From: Woeseiaceae bacterium
GTDB lineage: Bacteria > Pseudomonadota > Gammaproteobacteria > Steroidobacterales > Woeseiaceae
Length of the DNA stretch: 64,000 nucleotides
Assembly (NCBI GenBank): GCA_021773135.1
Contig: JAJFKP010000048.1
Span: 1-64,000, forward strand
Direction of reading: 5' to 3'
Positions 25,392 to 36,422 of the stretch are shown here, piece after piece. Below the pieces are notes generated by a model, which searched no databases, was not told the origin of the DNA, and worked only from the letters and a program-made list of their open reading frames with translations. Position 1 is the stretch's first letter; each line of letters opens with the position of its first letter. Both the position numbers and the translations under genes were made by a program.

Positions 25392-26483
25392 GTGACGAAG
25401 ACGATCGGTATTATTGGCGCCGGACAGCTCGGTCAGATGCTGGGATTCGCAGGGCGACAGCTGGGGCTCGAATTGGTCTTCCTCGATCCCGCCGATTCTC
25501 CACCGGCTGCCGCTGCGGGCAAAGTTCTCCGGTTTCCTTTCGATAGCCGGGAAGGCCTGCAAGAACTTGCTGCGATGAGTGATCTGATCACGTACGAATT
25601 CGAAAACGTTCCGGTGGCGGCGCTCGACCATATTGCCGCCGACACACCAGTGTATCCGCCTGCTCAAGCGCTGTTGCATGCGCAGGACCGACTCGCCGAG
25701 AAACAGCTTTTTTCCTCGATCGGCATTCCTGTCCCGGAGTATCGTACGATCGACTCCGTTGCTGACCTGGAACGCGCAGCCATTGAGGTCGGTTTGCCCG
25801 TTGTGCTCAAAACCCGGCGACTTGGCTACGACGGTAAGGGACAGCAGGTCGTTCGCGAAGGCAGTGAAATTGAACGTGCGGTCACGAGCTTGGGTTGCAA
25901 CGATTTAATCGCCGAACAGCTTGTGCCGTTCGATCGGGAAGTCTCGATTATCGGCACACGCAGCGTGCGTGGAGAGATATGCATCTATCCACTGGCAGAA
26001 AACGAGCACAGGAACGGCATTCTTGATGTATCCAGAGCGCCCGCAGACGTTGCCGGGCTGGAAATCGTCGCGCAAGGTTACCTGACTGATTTACTGCACC
26101 GTCTCGATTACGTGGGAACGCTGGCGCTGGAATTGTTTGTAATCGACGATCGCTTGCTGGCCAATGAATTTGCGCCGCGTGTCCATAATTCGGGCCACTG
26201 GACGATTGAGGGCGCAGCAACCAGCCAGTTCGAGAATCATCTGCGGGCGATACTCGATATGCCACTGGGCGAGACGCATATGTGCGGCGAAGCAGGCATG
26301 ATCAACCTGATCGGCTCGATGCCCCCTATTCTGCCGAAATCAGAAGGCAGCTCGATCCACCTGCACGACTACGGGAAAACACCCAGGCCGGGCCGAAAAC
26401 TCGGCCACGTCACTGTAATCGCAGAATCTGTTCGGGCGCGGGATGCTGCACTAAGTAAAATAGCCGAAAACCTTATCCGTTAG
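25392..26483 (+). CDS. purK: N5-carboxyaminoimidazole ribonucleotide synthase
   Basis: A 363-residue ATP-grasp enzyme that makes N5-CAIR from AIR, bicarbonate and ATP. The N-terminal GAGQLGQMLGFAGRQLG nucleotide-fold motif, the ATP-grasp lysine segment VVLKTRRLGYDGKGQ and the metal-binding NEFAPRVHNSGHWT are present. The start is GTG 25392. Second gene of purEK. Confidence 0.95.
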   Translation: MTKTIGIIGAGQLGQMLGFAGRQLGLELVFLDPADSPPAAAAGKVLRFPFDSREGLQELAAMSDLITYEFENVPVAALDHIAADTPVYPPAQALLHAQDRLAEKQLFSSIGIPVPEYRTIDSVADLERAAIEVGLPVVLKTRRLGYDGKGQQVVREGSEIERAVTSLGCNDLIAEQLVPFDREVSIIGTRSVRGEICIYPLAENEHRNGILDVSRAPADVAGLEIVAQGYLTDLLHRLDYVGTLALELFVIDDRLLANEFAPRVHNSGHWTIEGAATSQFENHLRAILDMPLGETHMCGEAGMINLIGSMPPILPKSEGSSIHLHDYGKTPRPGRKLGHVTVIAESVRARDAALSKIAENLIR

Positions 26484-26622
26484 GCCGAAATGGACCGGCG
26501 TCTCAAACGAACTCTGGACGGAGATCGCAGTTTCAAATGGCCGATTGACGCATAATCCGGGTACACTTATATGGTCCGGTCACAATGGTTCGACCAGCAC
26601 GACAATAAGAATAGATATCGGA

Positions 26623-27849
26623 ATGTCCTACCTGGAACACTACAAGCTCGAGAAACCGCCATTTGGCCTTACGCCGGATCCGGAATTCGTCTACTGGAGC
26701 AAGCAGCACGCGCGCGCCAAGGCCTACATGGAGTCGACCATCTGGCTGTCGGACGGCTTTGTTGTCATTACCGGGGAAATTGGCTCAGGCAAAACCACGC
26801 TTTTGCAATCGTTTCTGAGTGAGCTCGAAGACGACGTCGTTTACGCCGTTGTATCGCAGACGCAACTCAACGCAACCCAGTTTCTCCAGGCGGTGCTGAC
26901 CGAATTCGGCTTCAAGCCATTTAACAAAAAGAAGGTCGAATTGCTCGACATGCTCAATATGTTCCTGATTGAGCAGTATGCGGCTGGCAAGAAAGTCATC
27001 CTGATCGTAGATGAAGCACAGAATCTGGGCACCAAGGTGCTCGAGGAAATACGCATGCTTTCCGGAATAGAGACGACTTCGGAAAAGGTGTTGCGCATTA
27101 TCCTCGCAGGGCAGCCGGAGTTGAAGGGCAAGCTCGACAGCGATCGTCTCAAACAACTGGTACAGCGGGTTCGACTGCGCTTTCACCTCGGCGCATTGAG
27201 CAGCGACGACATGCGCGAGTACGTAGAACATCGGCTGCGTATCGCCGGTTGCGAGGAGGCTAACTTGTTCGACGAAAACGCCTTCCCGGTCATTTACCGT
27301 TACTCAGGCGGCGTTCCACGACTGGTCAACACCATCTGCGATTCCGCGTTACTGGTTGGTTTCGCTGATGAAAAAACGCATATAAGCGGTGACGACATTG
27401 AAGCCACAGCAGCCGAGCTCGACTGGCAGGAACACGAAGACACGACCGGCGCGCACCGGATCCTGCCGAAACTGGTCGTCCCCGCGCAGGTCTCTGATGA
27501 CTACCTGACGCGCATCGAGGTTCGCATGGAAGGCAAAGTCATTGCTGACTATCACTTCGAAGCCGGGCGAGTCATTGTCGGCCGCTCGCCCGATAACGAA
27601 ATTTATATCGATAGCAAATATATCAGCCGCCACCATGCTCAACTTGTAAGCAGTGAATCCGGATGCATGGTGGAAGATCTCAACAGCACCAACGGCATTT
27701 TCATGGATGAGACTGCTATAAAGAGACGTAACCTGGTCGATGGCGACATTGTTTCAGTGGGCATTCATGAACTCGTCTACCACGATCTTCGCGATGCTGA
27801 TGAAGACGAAGAGTCCGACGAAGACGATTCCATTATCCAGGAAGCCTGA
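26623..27849 (+). CDS. ExeA/GspA-type AAA ATPase with C-terminal FHA domain
   Basis: A 408-residue protein. It opens YLEHYKLEKPPFGLTPDPEF, the hallmark of ExeA/GspA ATPases, then Walker A GEIGSGKTT (51-59) and Walker B VILIVDEAQN (about 125-133). After an acidic linker, residues about 305-395 form a forkhead-associated phosphothreonine-binding domain (GRSPDN, ISRHHAQL, DLNSTNGIF). The end is strongly acidic. ExeA normally works with ExeB to place the type II secretin. Here there is no membrane segment, peptidoglycan-binding domain or gspB neighbour, so the role is unclear; phospho-signal control of an assembly ATPase is one possibility. The start is ATG 26623. Confidence 0.87.
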   Translation: MSYLEHYKLEKPPFGLTPDPEFVYWSKQHARAKAYMESTIWLSDGFVVITGEIGSGKTTLLQSFLSELEDDVVYAVVSQTQLNATQFLQAVLTEFGFKPFNKKKVELLDMLNMFLIEQYAAGKKVILIVDEAQNLGTKVLEEIRMLSGIETTSEKVLRIILAGQPELKGKLDSDRLKQLVQRVRLRFHLGALSSDDMREYVEHRLRIAGCEEANLFDENAFPVIYRYSGGVPRLVNTICDSALLVGFADEKTHISGDDIEATAAELDWQEHEDTTGAHRILPKLVVPAQVSDDYLTRIEVRMEGKVIADYHFEAGRVIVGRSPDNEIYIDSKYISRHHAQLVSSESGCMVEDLNSTNGIFMDETAIKRRNLVDGDIVSVGIHELVYHDLRDADEDEESDEDDSIIQEA

Positions 27850-27858
27850 AGCGCGCTG

Positions 27859-28077
27859 TCAATCTTCGCGGAATTTCAGTCCCCGGTGCTCATTGTGCCG
27901 ATAATCCCGCCGCTTGAGGAGCAGAACCAGCCCACCGACGAGCGACCCAATGCCAACAACGAAACAAATCGTCGGCCAGTGCCAATGGTTCAAATACATC
28001 GAGGCAAGCAGGGATACGCCACCCGCTGCCAGATAGAAATATGGCAGGCTCTCGTAAATTGGTTTGGACACCCACAT
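27859..28077 (-). CDS. Small membrane protein of unknown function
   Basis: A 72-residue protein with two predicted membrane helices (about 11-28 and 35-53) and a charged tail KRRDYRHNEHRGLKFRED, likely cytoplasmic. It converges on the ExeA-FHA gene, with 9 bases between stops. I do not recognise a family. Coding is supported by the clean helix-loop-helix layout and position, not by homology. Confidence 0.6.
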   Translation of the reverse strand: MWVSKPIYESLPYFYLAAGGVSLLASMYLNHWHWPTICFVVGIGSLVGGLVLLLKRRDYRHNEHRGLKFRED

Positions 28078-28200
28078 ATCGCTACCCCCTTGATCAGGCG
28101 CGATTCATTTTCCACGGGCTCACGGTCCGAGTCCAGTGGCGCTTGGGTCTAAATTCTCGAAAAGTCGCTTAGGCGAGGGTTGAAGCAATGCCGCGGCGAT

Positions 28201-28371
28201 TTATTCCCGACCAAAAGCGAGAAAGCGTTTCAGACGCGCGGCGATCGAATCAGAGAGTCCGTCGACATCCAGGTCAGGCTCGCTGTCGAGCCCATTGTGC
28301 TTGAATTTCTGAACAAGTTGGCGGGCATTAGCGTCCATGTCCTGCTCTGTTATTGTGCTTTCAAAACCCAC
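28201..28371 (-). CDS. Small protein of 56 residues downstream of tldD
   Basis: A short gene starting at GTG 28371 and ending at TAA 28201. A strong AAGGAG ribosome binding site lies 8 bases upstream of the start, the main support for translation. The peptide begins MGFESTITEQDMDANARQLV and ends with a basic amphipathic helix RLKRFLAFGRE; it has no cysteine and no membrane segment. It lies downstream of tldD on the same strand, 157 bases after its stop. Function unknown. Confidence 0.6.
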   Translation of the reverse strand: MGFESTITEQDMDANARQLVQKFKHNGLDSEPDLDVDGLSDSIAARLKRFLAFGRE

Positions 28372-28527
28372 TGCTAGCTCTCCTTATAAGACGAGTTGAT
28401 TCGATTCAGACCGACCGTCAACGGGTCAGCTACCATACTATGGACATAATGAAATCGCAGTGAAGAAAATCACAACCCGGAAACTCGATTCCGTCTATTT
28501 CTGAAATTATGTCAATTGCTGCCCCGA

Positions 28528-29985
28528 TCAGGCGGTGCCACCAACCGTCAATTCATCGATAAGCATGCTGGGCTGTCCCACGCCAACCGGGACCGATTGT
28601 CCATCCTTGCCACACGTGCCGACCCCTGCATCGAGAGCCAGGTCGTTGCCGAGCATGGAAATACGACTCAGCGCTTCCGGACCGTCTCCGATCAGCATCG
28701 CACCCTTCACCGGAGTCGTCACCCTGCCCTTTTCGATGAGATACGCTTCATTGGCCGAAAACACAAACTTGCCGGACGTAATATCGACCTGGCCGCCACC
28801 GAAATTGGGTGCATACAATCCCTTGTCGACGGAGCGAATGATTTCCTGCGGATCGTGCGGGCCAGGCAGCATGTAGGTATTGGTCATGCGTGGCATGGGA
28901 ATATGCGCGAACGATTCTCGACGACCATTGCCGGTCGGTGCGACACCCATCAGGCGCGCATTCATCTTGTCCTGCATGTAGCCTTTTAGGACGCCGTCTT
29001 CGACCAGTACGTTGTACCGGCCCGGCGTGCCTTCGTCATCGACCGTCAGTGAGCCGCGGCGATTCGGCAACGTGCCATCGTCAACAATGGTGCACAGAGA
29101 AGTTGCCACTGCCTCGCCGACACGGCCGGTGAATGCAGACGTTCCCTTGCGATTGAAGTCGCCTTCAAGGCCGTGCCCCACTGCCTCATGCAGCAATATG
29201 CCGGGCCACCCTGCACCCAGCACGACTGGCATTGTGCCCGCAGGTGCCGGGCTCGCCTCAAGCAGCACAATCCCCTGACGTACAGCTTCGCGGGCGTAAT
29301 CCATCGCTCTGTCGCCCTCAAGAAAATAGCTTAGATCCGCTCTCGCGCCGCCTCCGGAATAGCCCTGCTCGCGCTTATCTTTTTCAGCAACAATCACTGT
29401 GACATTGAGTCGCACCAGCGGGCGCACATCCGCCGCGAGCGTGCCGTCGGCAGCAGCGATCAGGATAAGGTCCTGGTTGCTGCTTAGACTGACGATAACC
29501 TGCTCCACCCGCGGATCCAGTTTTCGTGTTTCCTCATCAATTCTGCACAGCAATGCTTTTTTCTGCGCATCGCTGATACTCGTCGTCGGATCGGTCACCG
29601 GATACAGGCGTGGCGACTCCGCGACAGAAGCTATTTGCACCGATCGCGACTGTCCCTGGCGTGAAATTCCTCGTGCGGCATCCGCAGCACCTTGCAAAGC
29701 AGGCAGGATCAATTCTTCAGAGTAGGCGAACCCGGTTTTGTCACCGCAAACAGCGCGCACGCCCACGCCCTGGTCCAGACTGAAACTGCCCTCTTTCAAA
29801 ATACCGTCTTCGACCGTCCAGGATTCGCTGCGACTGACCTGGAAGTACAGGTCAGCAGCATCAACATCGCGCATGTACAACGTTCCAAGGGCAGACGCGA
29901 TATGATTTTCATCGAGACCCGCAGGTACTAGCATCTGTGACATGACAGTATCGATTGGGGAGGTGTTTTCAGTGGCGGAGGTCAA
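28528..29985 (-). CDS. tldD: Metalloprotease TldD
   Basis: A 485-residue catalytic subunit of the TldD/TldE protease. The zinc site is H266-E267-x3-H271 in [14 protein letters not shown]. Family features include [36 protein letters not shown] and the C-terminal [28 protein letters not shown]. It follows yhdP by 17 bases in the conserved rng-yhdP-tldD order. Confidence 0.95.
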   Translation of the reverse strand: MTSATENTSPIDTVMSQMLVPAGLDENHIASALGTLYMRDVDAADLYFQVSRSESWTVEDGILKEGSFSLDQGVGVRAVCGDKTGFAYSEELILPALQGAADAARGISRQGQSRSVQIASVAESPRLYPVTDPTTSISDAQKKALLCRIDEETRKLDPRVEQVIVSLSSNQDLILIAAADGTLAADVRPLVRLNVTVIVAEKDKREQGYSGGGARADLSYFLEGDRAMDYAREAVRQGIVLLEASPAPAGTMPVVLGAGWPGILLHEAVGHGLEGDFNRKGTSAFTGRVGEAVATSLCTIVDDGTLPNRRGSLTVDDEGTPGRYNVLVEDGVLKGYMQDKMNARLMGVAPTGNGRRESFAHIPMPRMTNTYMLPGPHDPQEIIRSVDKGLYAPNFGGGQVDITSGKFVFSANEAYLIEKGRVTTPVKGAMLIGDGPEALSRISMLGNDLALDAGVGTCGKDGQSVPVGVGQPSMLIDELTVGGTA

Positions 29986-30002
29986 GGTTGGATCGTCCTG
30001 GT

Positions 30003-33000
30003 TTATTGCGAAACATCAATACAGCTGGCAAGGCTACTCGTTTCCACGAAGCGCTGCGAGTCTGCCCTGTCAATAATTGGTTCGTCCCACGTACCGGCCA
30101 CCGAATAGTAGGCCTGGCCCACGTCTTTTAGTGGTTTCCTGAAAATTTGTGAGAAGACAAATAACGCAGCCGCTACCTGTGGGCCGCCGATAAGCCCGCC
30201 CACGACCGGTAACGTATTACCCACGTTGGCGCTGACGATTGCCGACTGGTTGTAGTCGCGCGCGACCAGGCCGGTGCGGCCAACTATGCCAACATCGGCT
30301 GACGTGCCGGCAACGGTCAGGTCACAGGTAAACGCCTCGCCGTTGACGAGGCGAAAGCTGCCCGTGATATGGTCAAAACTGAAGCCGGTATCGAATACAT
30401 CTCGAAAATCGAGTGCCAAGCGGCGCGGCAATGCGGTAAAGCTCATCAGTCCGAAAACTCTGCCGGCACCAGGTTCCACGTCAGCCAGCCTGCCGGATCC
30501 CAGATTGACGGCAACCTCACCGTTGATCAGATCCATGAAGTCCTTGCGTGGCCCTCCTGCCCATCCAACAGACAGATCGATTGTCATCGAATCACCGATA
30601 ATTCCCGGCTCATAATCCAGTCGATTAAATGTTTCTTGCACATTCGTGCTCTTTAGCTCCGCGTCGAAAAAAGTTCGCTGTCCCGATTCCTCATAGGCAT
30701 CGACGATCCACCCGGCGCCACCGGAAATTGCGTAAGTCGCGTCACTGGAAGCCAGGTTTGATGTCTCCAGACCTCTGTTCGTTTTTTCAAAATCTGCCTC
30801 AAGTTGCCCCAGTCTGCGGTTGCCGAGACCGAACTCCTGAACCTGTAAAGAAATTCCCGGGAGAATGCGTGGGTCCAGAAAACTGCCGTCACCACTTCCG
30901 AGGTTGTCATCGCCGGGCAGAATCAGTCGCTCCATCTCCAGCGTCATTTGGTTCCCCGAGTTGAAATCGTACGGCACCGTTACGAGTCCATTGGCCTCGT
31001 TTCCGATTATCTGAACCCGCCAGCCGGCGCCGCCGCGATTGACGATGATTTGATGATCGGTGAATTTCTGGCCGATCGCGTAAAAACGATCTACGTCGAT
31101 TTCAATCGATCGAATACGTTCACCCAGCCCCAGTTGCCGGTCGCCCCTGCGCCCTGCGGCGAGCCACGCATGCAGATCCAGGTCTGCGGTCTGACCATGG
31201 ATATGCAGTCCGCGGACTTCCGGATCTCGCGGTGCTGCTCCGCCTAACGCAAGTACGCCGCGATCGAAATCCCATACGTCCTCCGCTTTCAGGAAGTTTG
31301 CGCGCCAACTGACCTCATCCGCGAAGGTACCCGCCGCCGTTATCCGCTCACTTGACGGGAATTCAATACTTAATGTCATAGGCAACGATACTTCGTCTGA
31401 CTTGCCCAGCGGCGCGGGCAAATCAGACTGAATGCCGAAAAGATCAGATTCAATATTTATTTGCAGGGGACCCGGCTCTGTTGCTCGGCCATTTGGGAAA
31501 CGCACTGTCGCGACATATTCTGCGTCACCGCTAATGACCGTTCCGATTGGCGCACCCAGTTCAGCTTCCAGCGCACTTGCGGTAGTGCGACCAACGGCGT
31601 CTAGCACGACACTATAAGGAGACTGCTCGTCTCCTATGCGCTGGAGATCCAGAGCAACTGGCTGACCGAGAAAACGGCCTAATAAAGAATCGGAGCTTGC
31701 AGCGCTGCGAGTAACGCTGACCACACCATTCAGTTCAGTAATCGGTGCTGCCAGGCCCGCCACGCGAAGCATCCCGTCACTCAATCGAATCCTGGTTGCA
31801 AAGTCGTAGGCGTCCTTATCCTGAATTGGATAGGTCACCTCAAGATCGAAAGATGCATCACCATCAACGGTCACTCGATTGACCTGCCCACCGAGCACAC
31901 TGTCTATCGGGCTGTTCGCCACGTAGTTCTGAATGGACTCCAGCGTGCCGCTTGCAGATGCTTCTATCTCGAGAACCGGATCCCGCAGATCCGCAATTTC
32001 AATCCGCGCATTTTCGACATCGTTGCCCAGATTGACCGCAGAATTTACCTCCGAGTACAAACGCATGCCGTCTACGACCAGATCGAGATGCCGAAACTCC
32101 GGCGCGGGCCAGTTGTCTGAGTACTTGAGTATTGCGTCCTGCAAACGGGCTTCAATTCGAAATTCCCCTTCGCCGTTATCGAACGGAAATTTGTCGAGCG
32201 CACCGTTGAAACGCGTCGTGCCGCGATTGACCCGACCAGATACCAATGCATCCGCGAGCCATTGGCGAAGCGCCGGGGAAATCAACTGCACCGGCAGATA
32301 TCGCTGCATCGTGCTCAGATCATAAACGCTCCAGCTGCTGTCAAAATCGACCACCGGCGCTGCGCCATCATCCGGCAAACTGACCTGCAGACTCAGCTGA
32401 CTTTCGAAATCGTTGTTTCGAATTCTCACGCTGTCTGAGAGCACCAGCATGCCGGCAGCATTGCGCCGCCAGATAATCGTACCGAACGCGTCATCGAGTA
32501 ACAGCACTTCTGCCAGGTGCGCGCGCAGATCAAGCCGCAGACCTGTCGACGCAATCTCGACCCGACCACCGGCACGATCCGCGCGAACCCGGCCACTGAG
32601 TTCACGCACGCCGGGCTGGCCGTCGACCGACGCAATGCCGGCGGCTTCGAGATCTGCCGAGATATCGAACTGCAGATCGTCCGACCGCAGCCCCGTCAAT
32701 TCTACGGTCGCGTCGCGCACGATGCCGGACGGAGCATAGTTAAGCAGCATGTCCTGCTGATCTTTGGGTAGCCAGCCGATAATGTACTTCAGATCATTGA
32801 GGTTGAAATAAGTCGCGCTGGTGCGCAGACCCTGCAAGGACCCTTCCGGTCCCTGCATCACTCGCACCTGAAACTCGGACTGCGGCCAGTCACCGTCAGC
32901 GGTAGACAGGCGCAACTGATTGGCACCCAGCAACCAGCCGTCGGCCTCTGCGGAATATTCGAAAATGCCCTGGACATCAACCGGCGCCAGTAATTCGACT

Positions 33001-33845
33001 CCGGCTGCGTGGAAATTCCTGACCCGCAGGTCCGACGTTGCTCGCAGGATCCTGCCGCCGTTGACGTCGATCCACAGATCCAGGTCCAGTGTCCCGGAAT
33101 CCACGATCGGCAGACCCACAGGCTGCAATCGCGACCAGCCGGCAACGGCCAGTGAGTCACCTTTAATATATAGCTGCCAGGTGCTCTCGTCGTAGTGCCG
33201 ATCCAGCTGGGTTGCCGAAACCTCGAGCCGTCCACCGAACTCCGGCGGCAGATCAATGTCCCCTTCCAGGGTGAGCACTGCCTGCTGGCGCAAAATGCTC
33301 AGCGACTCAACTGTCAATGGCAGGACCTGCCCGGTCCCCGGATGCTCATAGGCCACCGCGATATTCTCGCCGACGACCTCGATGTTTCCTCCCTGCTGTG
33401 CGGCCAAATCAGGAGAACCGAGGATTTCGTCCAGCGGTGTTCCCTGCACTAACCAAGTGCCATCTACGTCCTGACGAATATCGATTACCGTATCGCGTAT
33501 GCTGACGCGATCGACCACCAGTTCCCGATCTGATATCAATCGCAGAAGTCCTACGCCGACGCTAACCTCTTCGGCCCGCAGGAGGTTTCTGCCGGTCTCC
33601 AGCTGTTTTAATTCCGCATCAAAAAAACTGAGCTCCGGCCCGCTCAGACGCCAGCGAGCATTCATACCGGAAAATTCAACTTCCATGCCGATCGCGGTGC
33701 TCGCCCAACCCTTGATCTCTTCCTGGTATTCCGGAAGTCGCGGCAGCATCATGCGAAAAATGCCAACTGCTATTGCAAGTATGATCACAATCGCGGCACC
33801 CAGGTACGCGATCATCTTGATCAGTTTTTGCAGATATCTCTTCAT
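30003..33845 (-). CDS. yhdP: AsmA-like envelope protein YhdP
   Basis: A 1280-residue protein, close to the Escherichia coli length of 1266. One N-terminal membrane anchor (about 9-33) is followed by a very long periplasmic beta-rich domain of the AsmA/chorein-like type (DUF3971). YhdP, with TamB and YdbH, carries phospholipids to the outer membrane. The C-terminal region has the family segment [34 protein letters not shown]. It sits between rng and tldD, the usual place. Confidence 0.93.
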   Translation of the reverse strand: MKRYLQKLIKMIAYLGAAIVIILAIAVGIFRMMLPRLPEYQEEIKGWASTAIGMEVEFSGMNARWRLSGPELSFFDAELKQLETGRNLLRAEEVSVGVGLLRLISDRELVVDRVSIRDTVIDIRQDVDGTWLVQGTPLDEILGSPDLAAQQGGNIEVVGENIAVAYEHPGTGQVLPLTVESLSILRQQAVLTLEGDIDLPPEFGGRLEVSATQLDRHYDESTWQLYIKGDSLAVAGWSRLQPVGLPIVDSGTLDLDLWIDVNGGRILRATSDLRVRNFHAAGVELLAPVDVQGIFEYSAEADGWLLGANQLRLSTADGDWPQSEFQVRVMQGPEGSLQGLRTSATYFNLNDLKYIIGWLPKDQQDMLLNYAPSGIVRDATVELTGLRSDDLQFDISADLEAAGIASVDGQPGVRELSGRVRADRAGGRVEIASTGLRLDLRAHLAEVLLLDDAFGTIIWRRNAAGMLVLSDSVRIRNNDFESQLSLQVSLPDDGAAPVVDFDSSWSVYDLSTMQRYLPVQLISPALRQWLADALVSGRVNRGTTRFNGALDKFPFDNGEGEFRIEARLQDAILKYSDNWPAPEFRHLDLVVDGMRLYSEVNSAVNLGNDVENARIEIADLRDPVLEIEASASGTLESIQNYVANSPIDSVLGGQVNRVTVDGDASFDLEVTYPIQDKDAYDFATRIRLSDGMLRVAGLAAPITELNGVVSVTRSAASSDSLLGRFLGQPVALDLQRIGDEQSPYSVVLDAVGRTTASALEAELGAPIGTVISGDAEYVATVRFPNGRATEPGPLQINIESDLFGIQSDLPAPLGKSDEVSLPMTLSIEFPSSERITAAGTFADEVSWRANFLKAEDVWDFDRGVLALGGAAPRDPEVRGLHIHGQTADLDLHAWLAAGRRGDRQLGLGERIRSIEIDVDRFYAIGQKFTDHQIIVNRGGAGWRVQIIGNEANGLVTVPYDFNSGNQMTLEMERLILPGDDNLGSGDGSFLDPRILPGISLQVQEFGLGNRRLGQLEADFEKTNRGLETSNLASSDATYAISGGAGWIVDAYEESGQRTFFDAELKSTNVQETFNRLDYEPGIIGDSMTIDLSVGWAGGPRKDFMDLINGEVAVNLGSGRLADVEPGAGRVFGLMSFTALPRRLALDFRDVFDTGFSFDHITGSFRLVNGEAFTCDLTVAGTSADVGIVGRTGLVARDYNQSAIVSANVGNTLPVVGGLIGGPQVAAALFVFSQIFRKPLKDVGQAYYSVAGTWDEPIIDRADSQRFVETSSLASCIDVSQ

Positions 33846-33866
33846 AGTTGGTTTTGACGTCCGGCC

Positions 33867-35354
33867 TCAGATGAGAACGACGTCGAACTGATCCTTGAGG
33901 TACAGCGATTCCGGTTGCAGGCGAATGGATTTGCCGATCTGGCTCTCAATTTCTGCCAGACCCCTGGCCTCGTCGTCGAGTAGAAGTTCGATGACATCCT
34001 GGTGTGCCAGCACTAATGCTTCGTCAAACTGAAACTGCCGATGTTGCCGGATGATTTCGCGAAAAATCTCAAAACAGACCGTGGCCGCAGTCATGACAAA
34101 TCCCCGACCATCGCAATTGTCACAATCTTCGCATAGCACGTGACCCAGACTCTCACGCGTCCGTTTACGCGTCATTTCCACCAGGCCCAGCGGCGAGACC
34201 GGCGTGATCTGATGACGCGCATGATCGCGCGACATGGACTGTTCCAGAACCTGCATTACTCGCTCTCGATGATCCTCTTCCTCCATGTCGATAAAATCGA
34301 TGATGATAATTCCACCCAGATTTCTTAGACGCAATTGGCGGGCAATCGTTACCGCAGCCTCGAGATTGGTTCGATAGATCGTTTCCTCCAGGTTTCTGTG
34401 ACCTACGAAGCCACCCGTATTGACATCGATGGTTGTCATCGCTTCAGTCTGGTCGAAAATCACGTACCCGCCTGATTTTAAAGAAATACTTCTGCCCAGC
34501 GCTTTCTTTATCTCGTCCTCTGTACCATGCAGGTCAAAAATGGGGCGTCGCCGTTGGTAGTGCTCCACGATGGGTGTCAATTCGGGCAGGAAGCTCTCTG
34601 TAAAGGTACGCATCTTCTCGTAGTCGACAGCGGAGTCCACCAGAATGCGCTCGACATCACCGGTCACCATATCTCGTAATACCCTTAGCGGCAGCGGCAG
34701 ATCTTCATGTACCAGTGTTTTTACCGCAGCCTTGCTGCACTGAAGCTGAACAGCTGTCCACAGTTTGCGTAGAAACACCAAGTCTGCCCGTAGCGCATCC
34801 CTGCCGGCACCTTCGGCTGCCGTCCTTACAATCACGCCGTCCGTCTGATTGTCCTCACCGAGGATATCGTCCAGTTCCAAACGCAGCCGGTCGCGCTCGG
34901 ACTCGTCTTCTATACGTGCCGATACGCCAACGCCGGAACCCATCGGCAGGAGCACCAGGAAACGCGACGGTAGCGTAATAAAGGTAGTCAGTCGTGCGCC
35001 CTTGGTTCCCAACGGATCCTTGACCACCTGTACGAGTAGTTCCTGACCCTCGCGCACGAGGTCCTTGATATCGGGCGTCGCTTCGTCAGGAGCGCCATGC
35101 TCCGCCAAAGCCGGCTTGGCAATATCTGAAACGTGCAGAAATGCGGTTCGTTCCAGTCCGATATCGACGAAGGCAGCCTGCATTCCTGGCAACACCCGTG
35201 ACACCTTGCCCTTGTATATGTTGCTGATCAGGCCGCGGCGCGCAGCTCGCTCGATATGTACGTCCTGCAGAATACCGTTTTCCAGTAACGCGGCGCGAAC
35301 TTCGCGCGGCGTGACGTTGATCAGTATTTCATCCTTGGGCGATTCTTCAGTCAT
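33867..35354 (-). CDS. rng: Ribonuclease G
   Basis: A 495-residue endoribonuclease of the RNase E/G family, for 16S rRNA 5' maturation and mRNA decay. An S1 RNA-binding domain is near the start (NIYKGKVSRVLPGMQAAFVDIGLERTAFL split over about residues 46-74), the catalytic DNase I-like site includes IDVNTGGFVGHRNLEET and IIIIDFIDMEEEDHR, and the zinc link is CEDCDNCDGRG. It lacks the long RNase E tail. Its start overlaps nothing upstream but is coupled to maf by a 4-base overlap. Confidence 0.95.
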   Translation of the reverse strand: MTEESPKDEILINVTPREVRAALLENGILQDVHIERAARRGLISNIYKGKVSRVLPGMQAAFVDIGLERTAFLHVSDIAKPALAEHGAPDEATPDIKDLVREGQELLVQVVKDPLGTKGARLTTFITLPSRFLVLLPMGSGVGVSARIEDESERDRLRLELDDILGEDNQTDGVIVRTAAEGAGRDALRADLVFLRKLWTAVQLQCSKAAVKTLVHEDLPLPLRVLRDMVTGDVERILVDSAVDYEKMRTFTESFLPELTPIVEHYQRRRPIFDLHGTEDEIKKALGRSISLKSGGYVIFDQTEAMTTIDVNTGGFVGHRNLEETIYRTNLEAAVTIARQLRLRNLGGIIIIDFIDMEEEDHRERVMQVLEQSMSRDHARHQITPVSPLGLVEMTRKRTRESLGHVLCEDCDNCDGRGFVMTAATVCFEIFREIIRQHRQFQFDEALVLAHQDVIELLLDDEARGLAEIESQIGKSIRLQPESLYLKDQFDVVLI

Positions 35355-35947
35355 GATGTCACTGCTTTTGGCAAAATATGGATACCTGCAAGTTGCATTA
35401 GCGCTGCGGTCTCGAAGACCGGTAAACCAACTACGCCCGAATAGGAGCCACTGATGCGCTCGACGAAGACGCCACCCAATCCCTGAATCGCGTAGGCACC
35501 GGCCTTACCGTCCGGCTCTCCACTCTGCCAGTAAGCATGTGCCTCATCAGGATGCATTTCGCGAAACCGGACCTCGGTCTCTGAGAGCCGTGCATAGTAT
35601 TCACCTGCATGGCGCAATGTTACAGCGGTCAGGACCCGATGCGAGCGTCCGGACAGCGCAGCCAGCATTGCCAGGGCATGCTCTTTAGACGCCGGCTTGC
35701 CGAAAACCTGCTGGTTCACGACCACTACCGTATCTGCAGCCAGAATCGGCAGTCCCGGGTGCTCCCGCACATCGACTGCGGCAGCCTTTGCACGTGCCAG
35801 ACGCACAACCAGATCCTCGGCCTTTTCGCCCGGCTGCGCTGCCTCATCCATATCGACACCGGCATAACTGTGCCGGATTTCGAGTGAGTTCAGTATGTCA
35901 CGGCGGCGCGGCGAAGCTGATGCAAGGTGAAGCACAAACTGATCCAT
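35351..35947 (-). CDS. maf: Nucleoside triphosphate pyrophosphatase Maf
   Basis: A 198-residue house-cleaning pyrophosphatase, of the dTTP/UTP type (YhdE). Signatures: LASASPRRRDIL near the start, ILAADTVVVVNQQVFGKP with the catalytic Asp, and GKAGAYAIQGLGGVFVERISGSYSGVVGLP. The start is ATG 35947, 2 bases after the rlmH stop; the extension to 36061 would lie inside rlmH. Overlaps rng by 4 bases. Confidence 0.93.
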   Translation of the reverse strand: MDQFVLHLASASPRRRDILNSLEIRHSYAGVDMDEAAQPGEKAEDLVVRLARAKAAAVDVREHPGLPILAADTVVVVNQQVFGKPASKEHALAMLAALSGRSHRVLTAVTLRHAGEYYARLSETEVRFREMHPDEAHAYWQSGEPDGKAGAYAIQGLGGVFVERISGSYSGVVGLPVFETAALMQLAGIHILPKAVTS

Positions 35948-35949
35948 GG

Positions 35950-36420
35950 CTATTCCCGGTGGTACGGATGACCGGCCGACAATGACCATGCACGATAAAG
36001 TTGCTCGGCGAAAAGAATCCGCGCCAAACCGTGTGGCAAGGTTAGCTGCGACAATGACCATCGATAATTTGCACGTTTCAGCACGTCACCGGCGAGGCCG
36101 TCAGGGCCACCGATAACGAATACTAGATCGGCACCTACCGTTTGCCACTCCTCGAGCTTGCCGGCCAGTTGCGTACTCGTGGATTGACGACCATGTTCGT
36201 CCAACGCCACAACGTAGTCGGCTGGTCTCGTTCGCGCCAGAATTTTTGCGGCTTCTGCATCCATGGCGACCTCGCGCGGCTCACCTTTGTTGCGCTTCGC
36301 GGTCGCAATTGTTTCCAGCGCAAATTGCCAGTGACGCGGCAATCGCGAAATATAGTCTTGGAACGCTGCAGAGACCCACGGCGGCTGTCGATCGCCAACC
36401 GCGACCAGGCGTACGTGCAT
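35950..36420 (-). CDS. rlmH: 23S rRNA pseudouridine-1915 N3-methyltransferase RlmH
   Basis: A 156-residue SPOUT methyltransferase modifying helix 69 of 23S rRNA. It starts MHVRLVAVGDRQPPWV, has the trefoil-knot motif LVFVIGGPDGLAGDVL and the conserved end LTLPHGLARILFAEQLYRAWS...HPYHRE. The start is ATG 36420, immediately after rsfS (2-base gap). Confidence 0.95.
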   Translation of the reverse strand: MHVRLVAVGDRQPPWVSAAFQDYISRLPRHWQFALETIATAKRNKGEPREVAMDAEAAKILARTRPADYVVALDEHGRQSTSTQLAGKLEEWQTVGADLVFVIGGPDGLAGDVLKRANYRWSLSQLTLPHGLARILFAEQLYRAWSLSAGHPYHRE

Positions 36421-36422
36421 TG

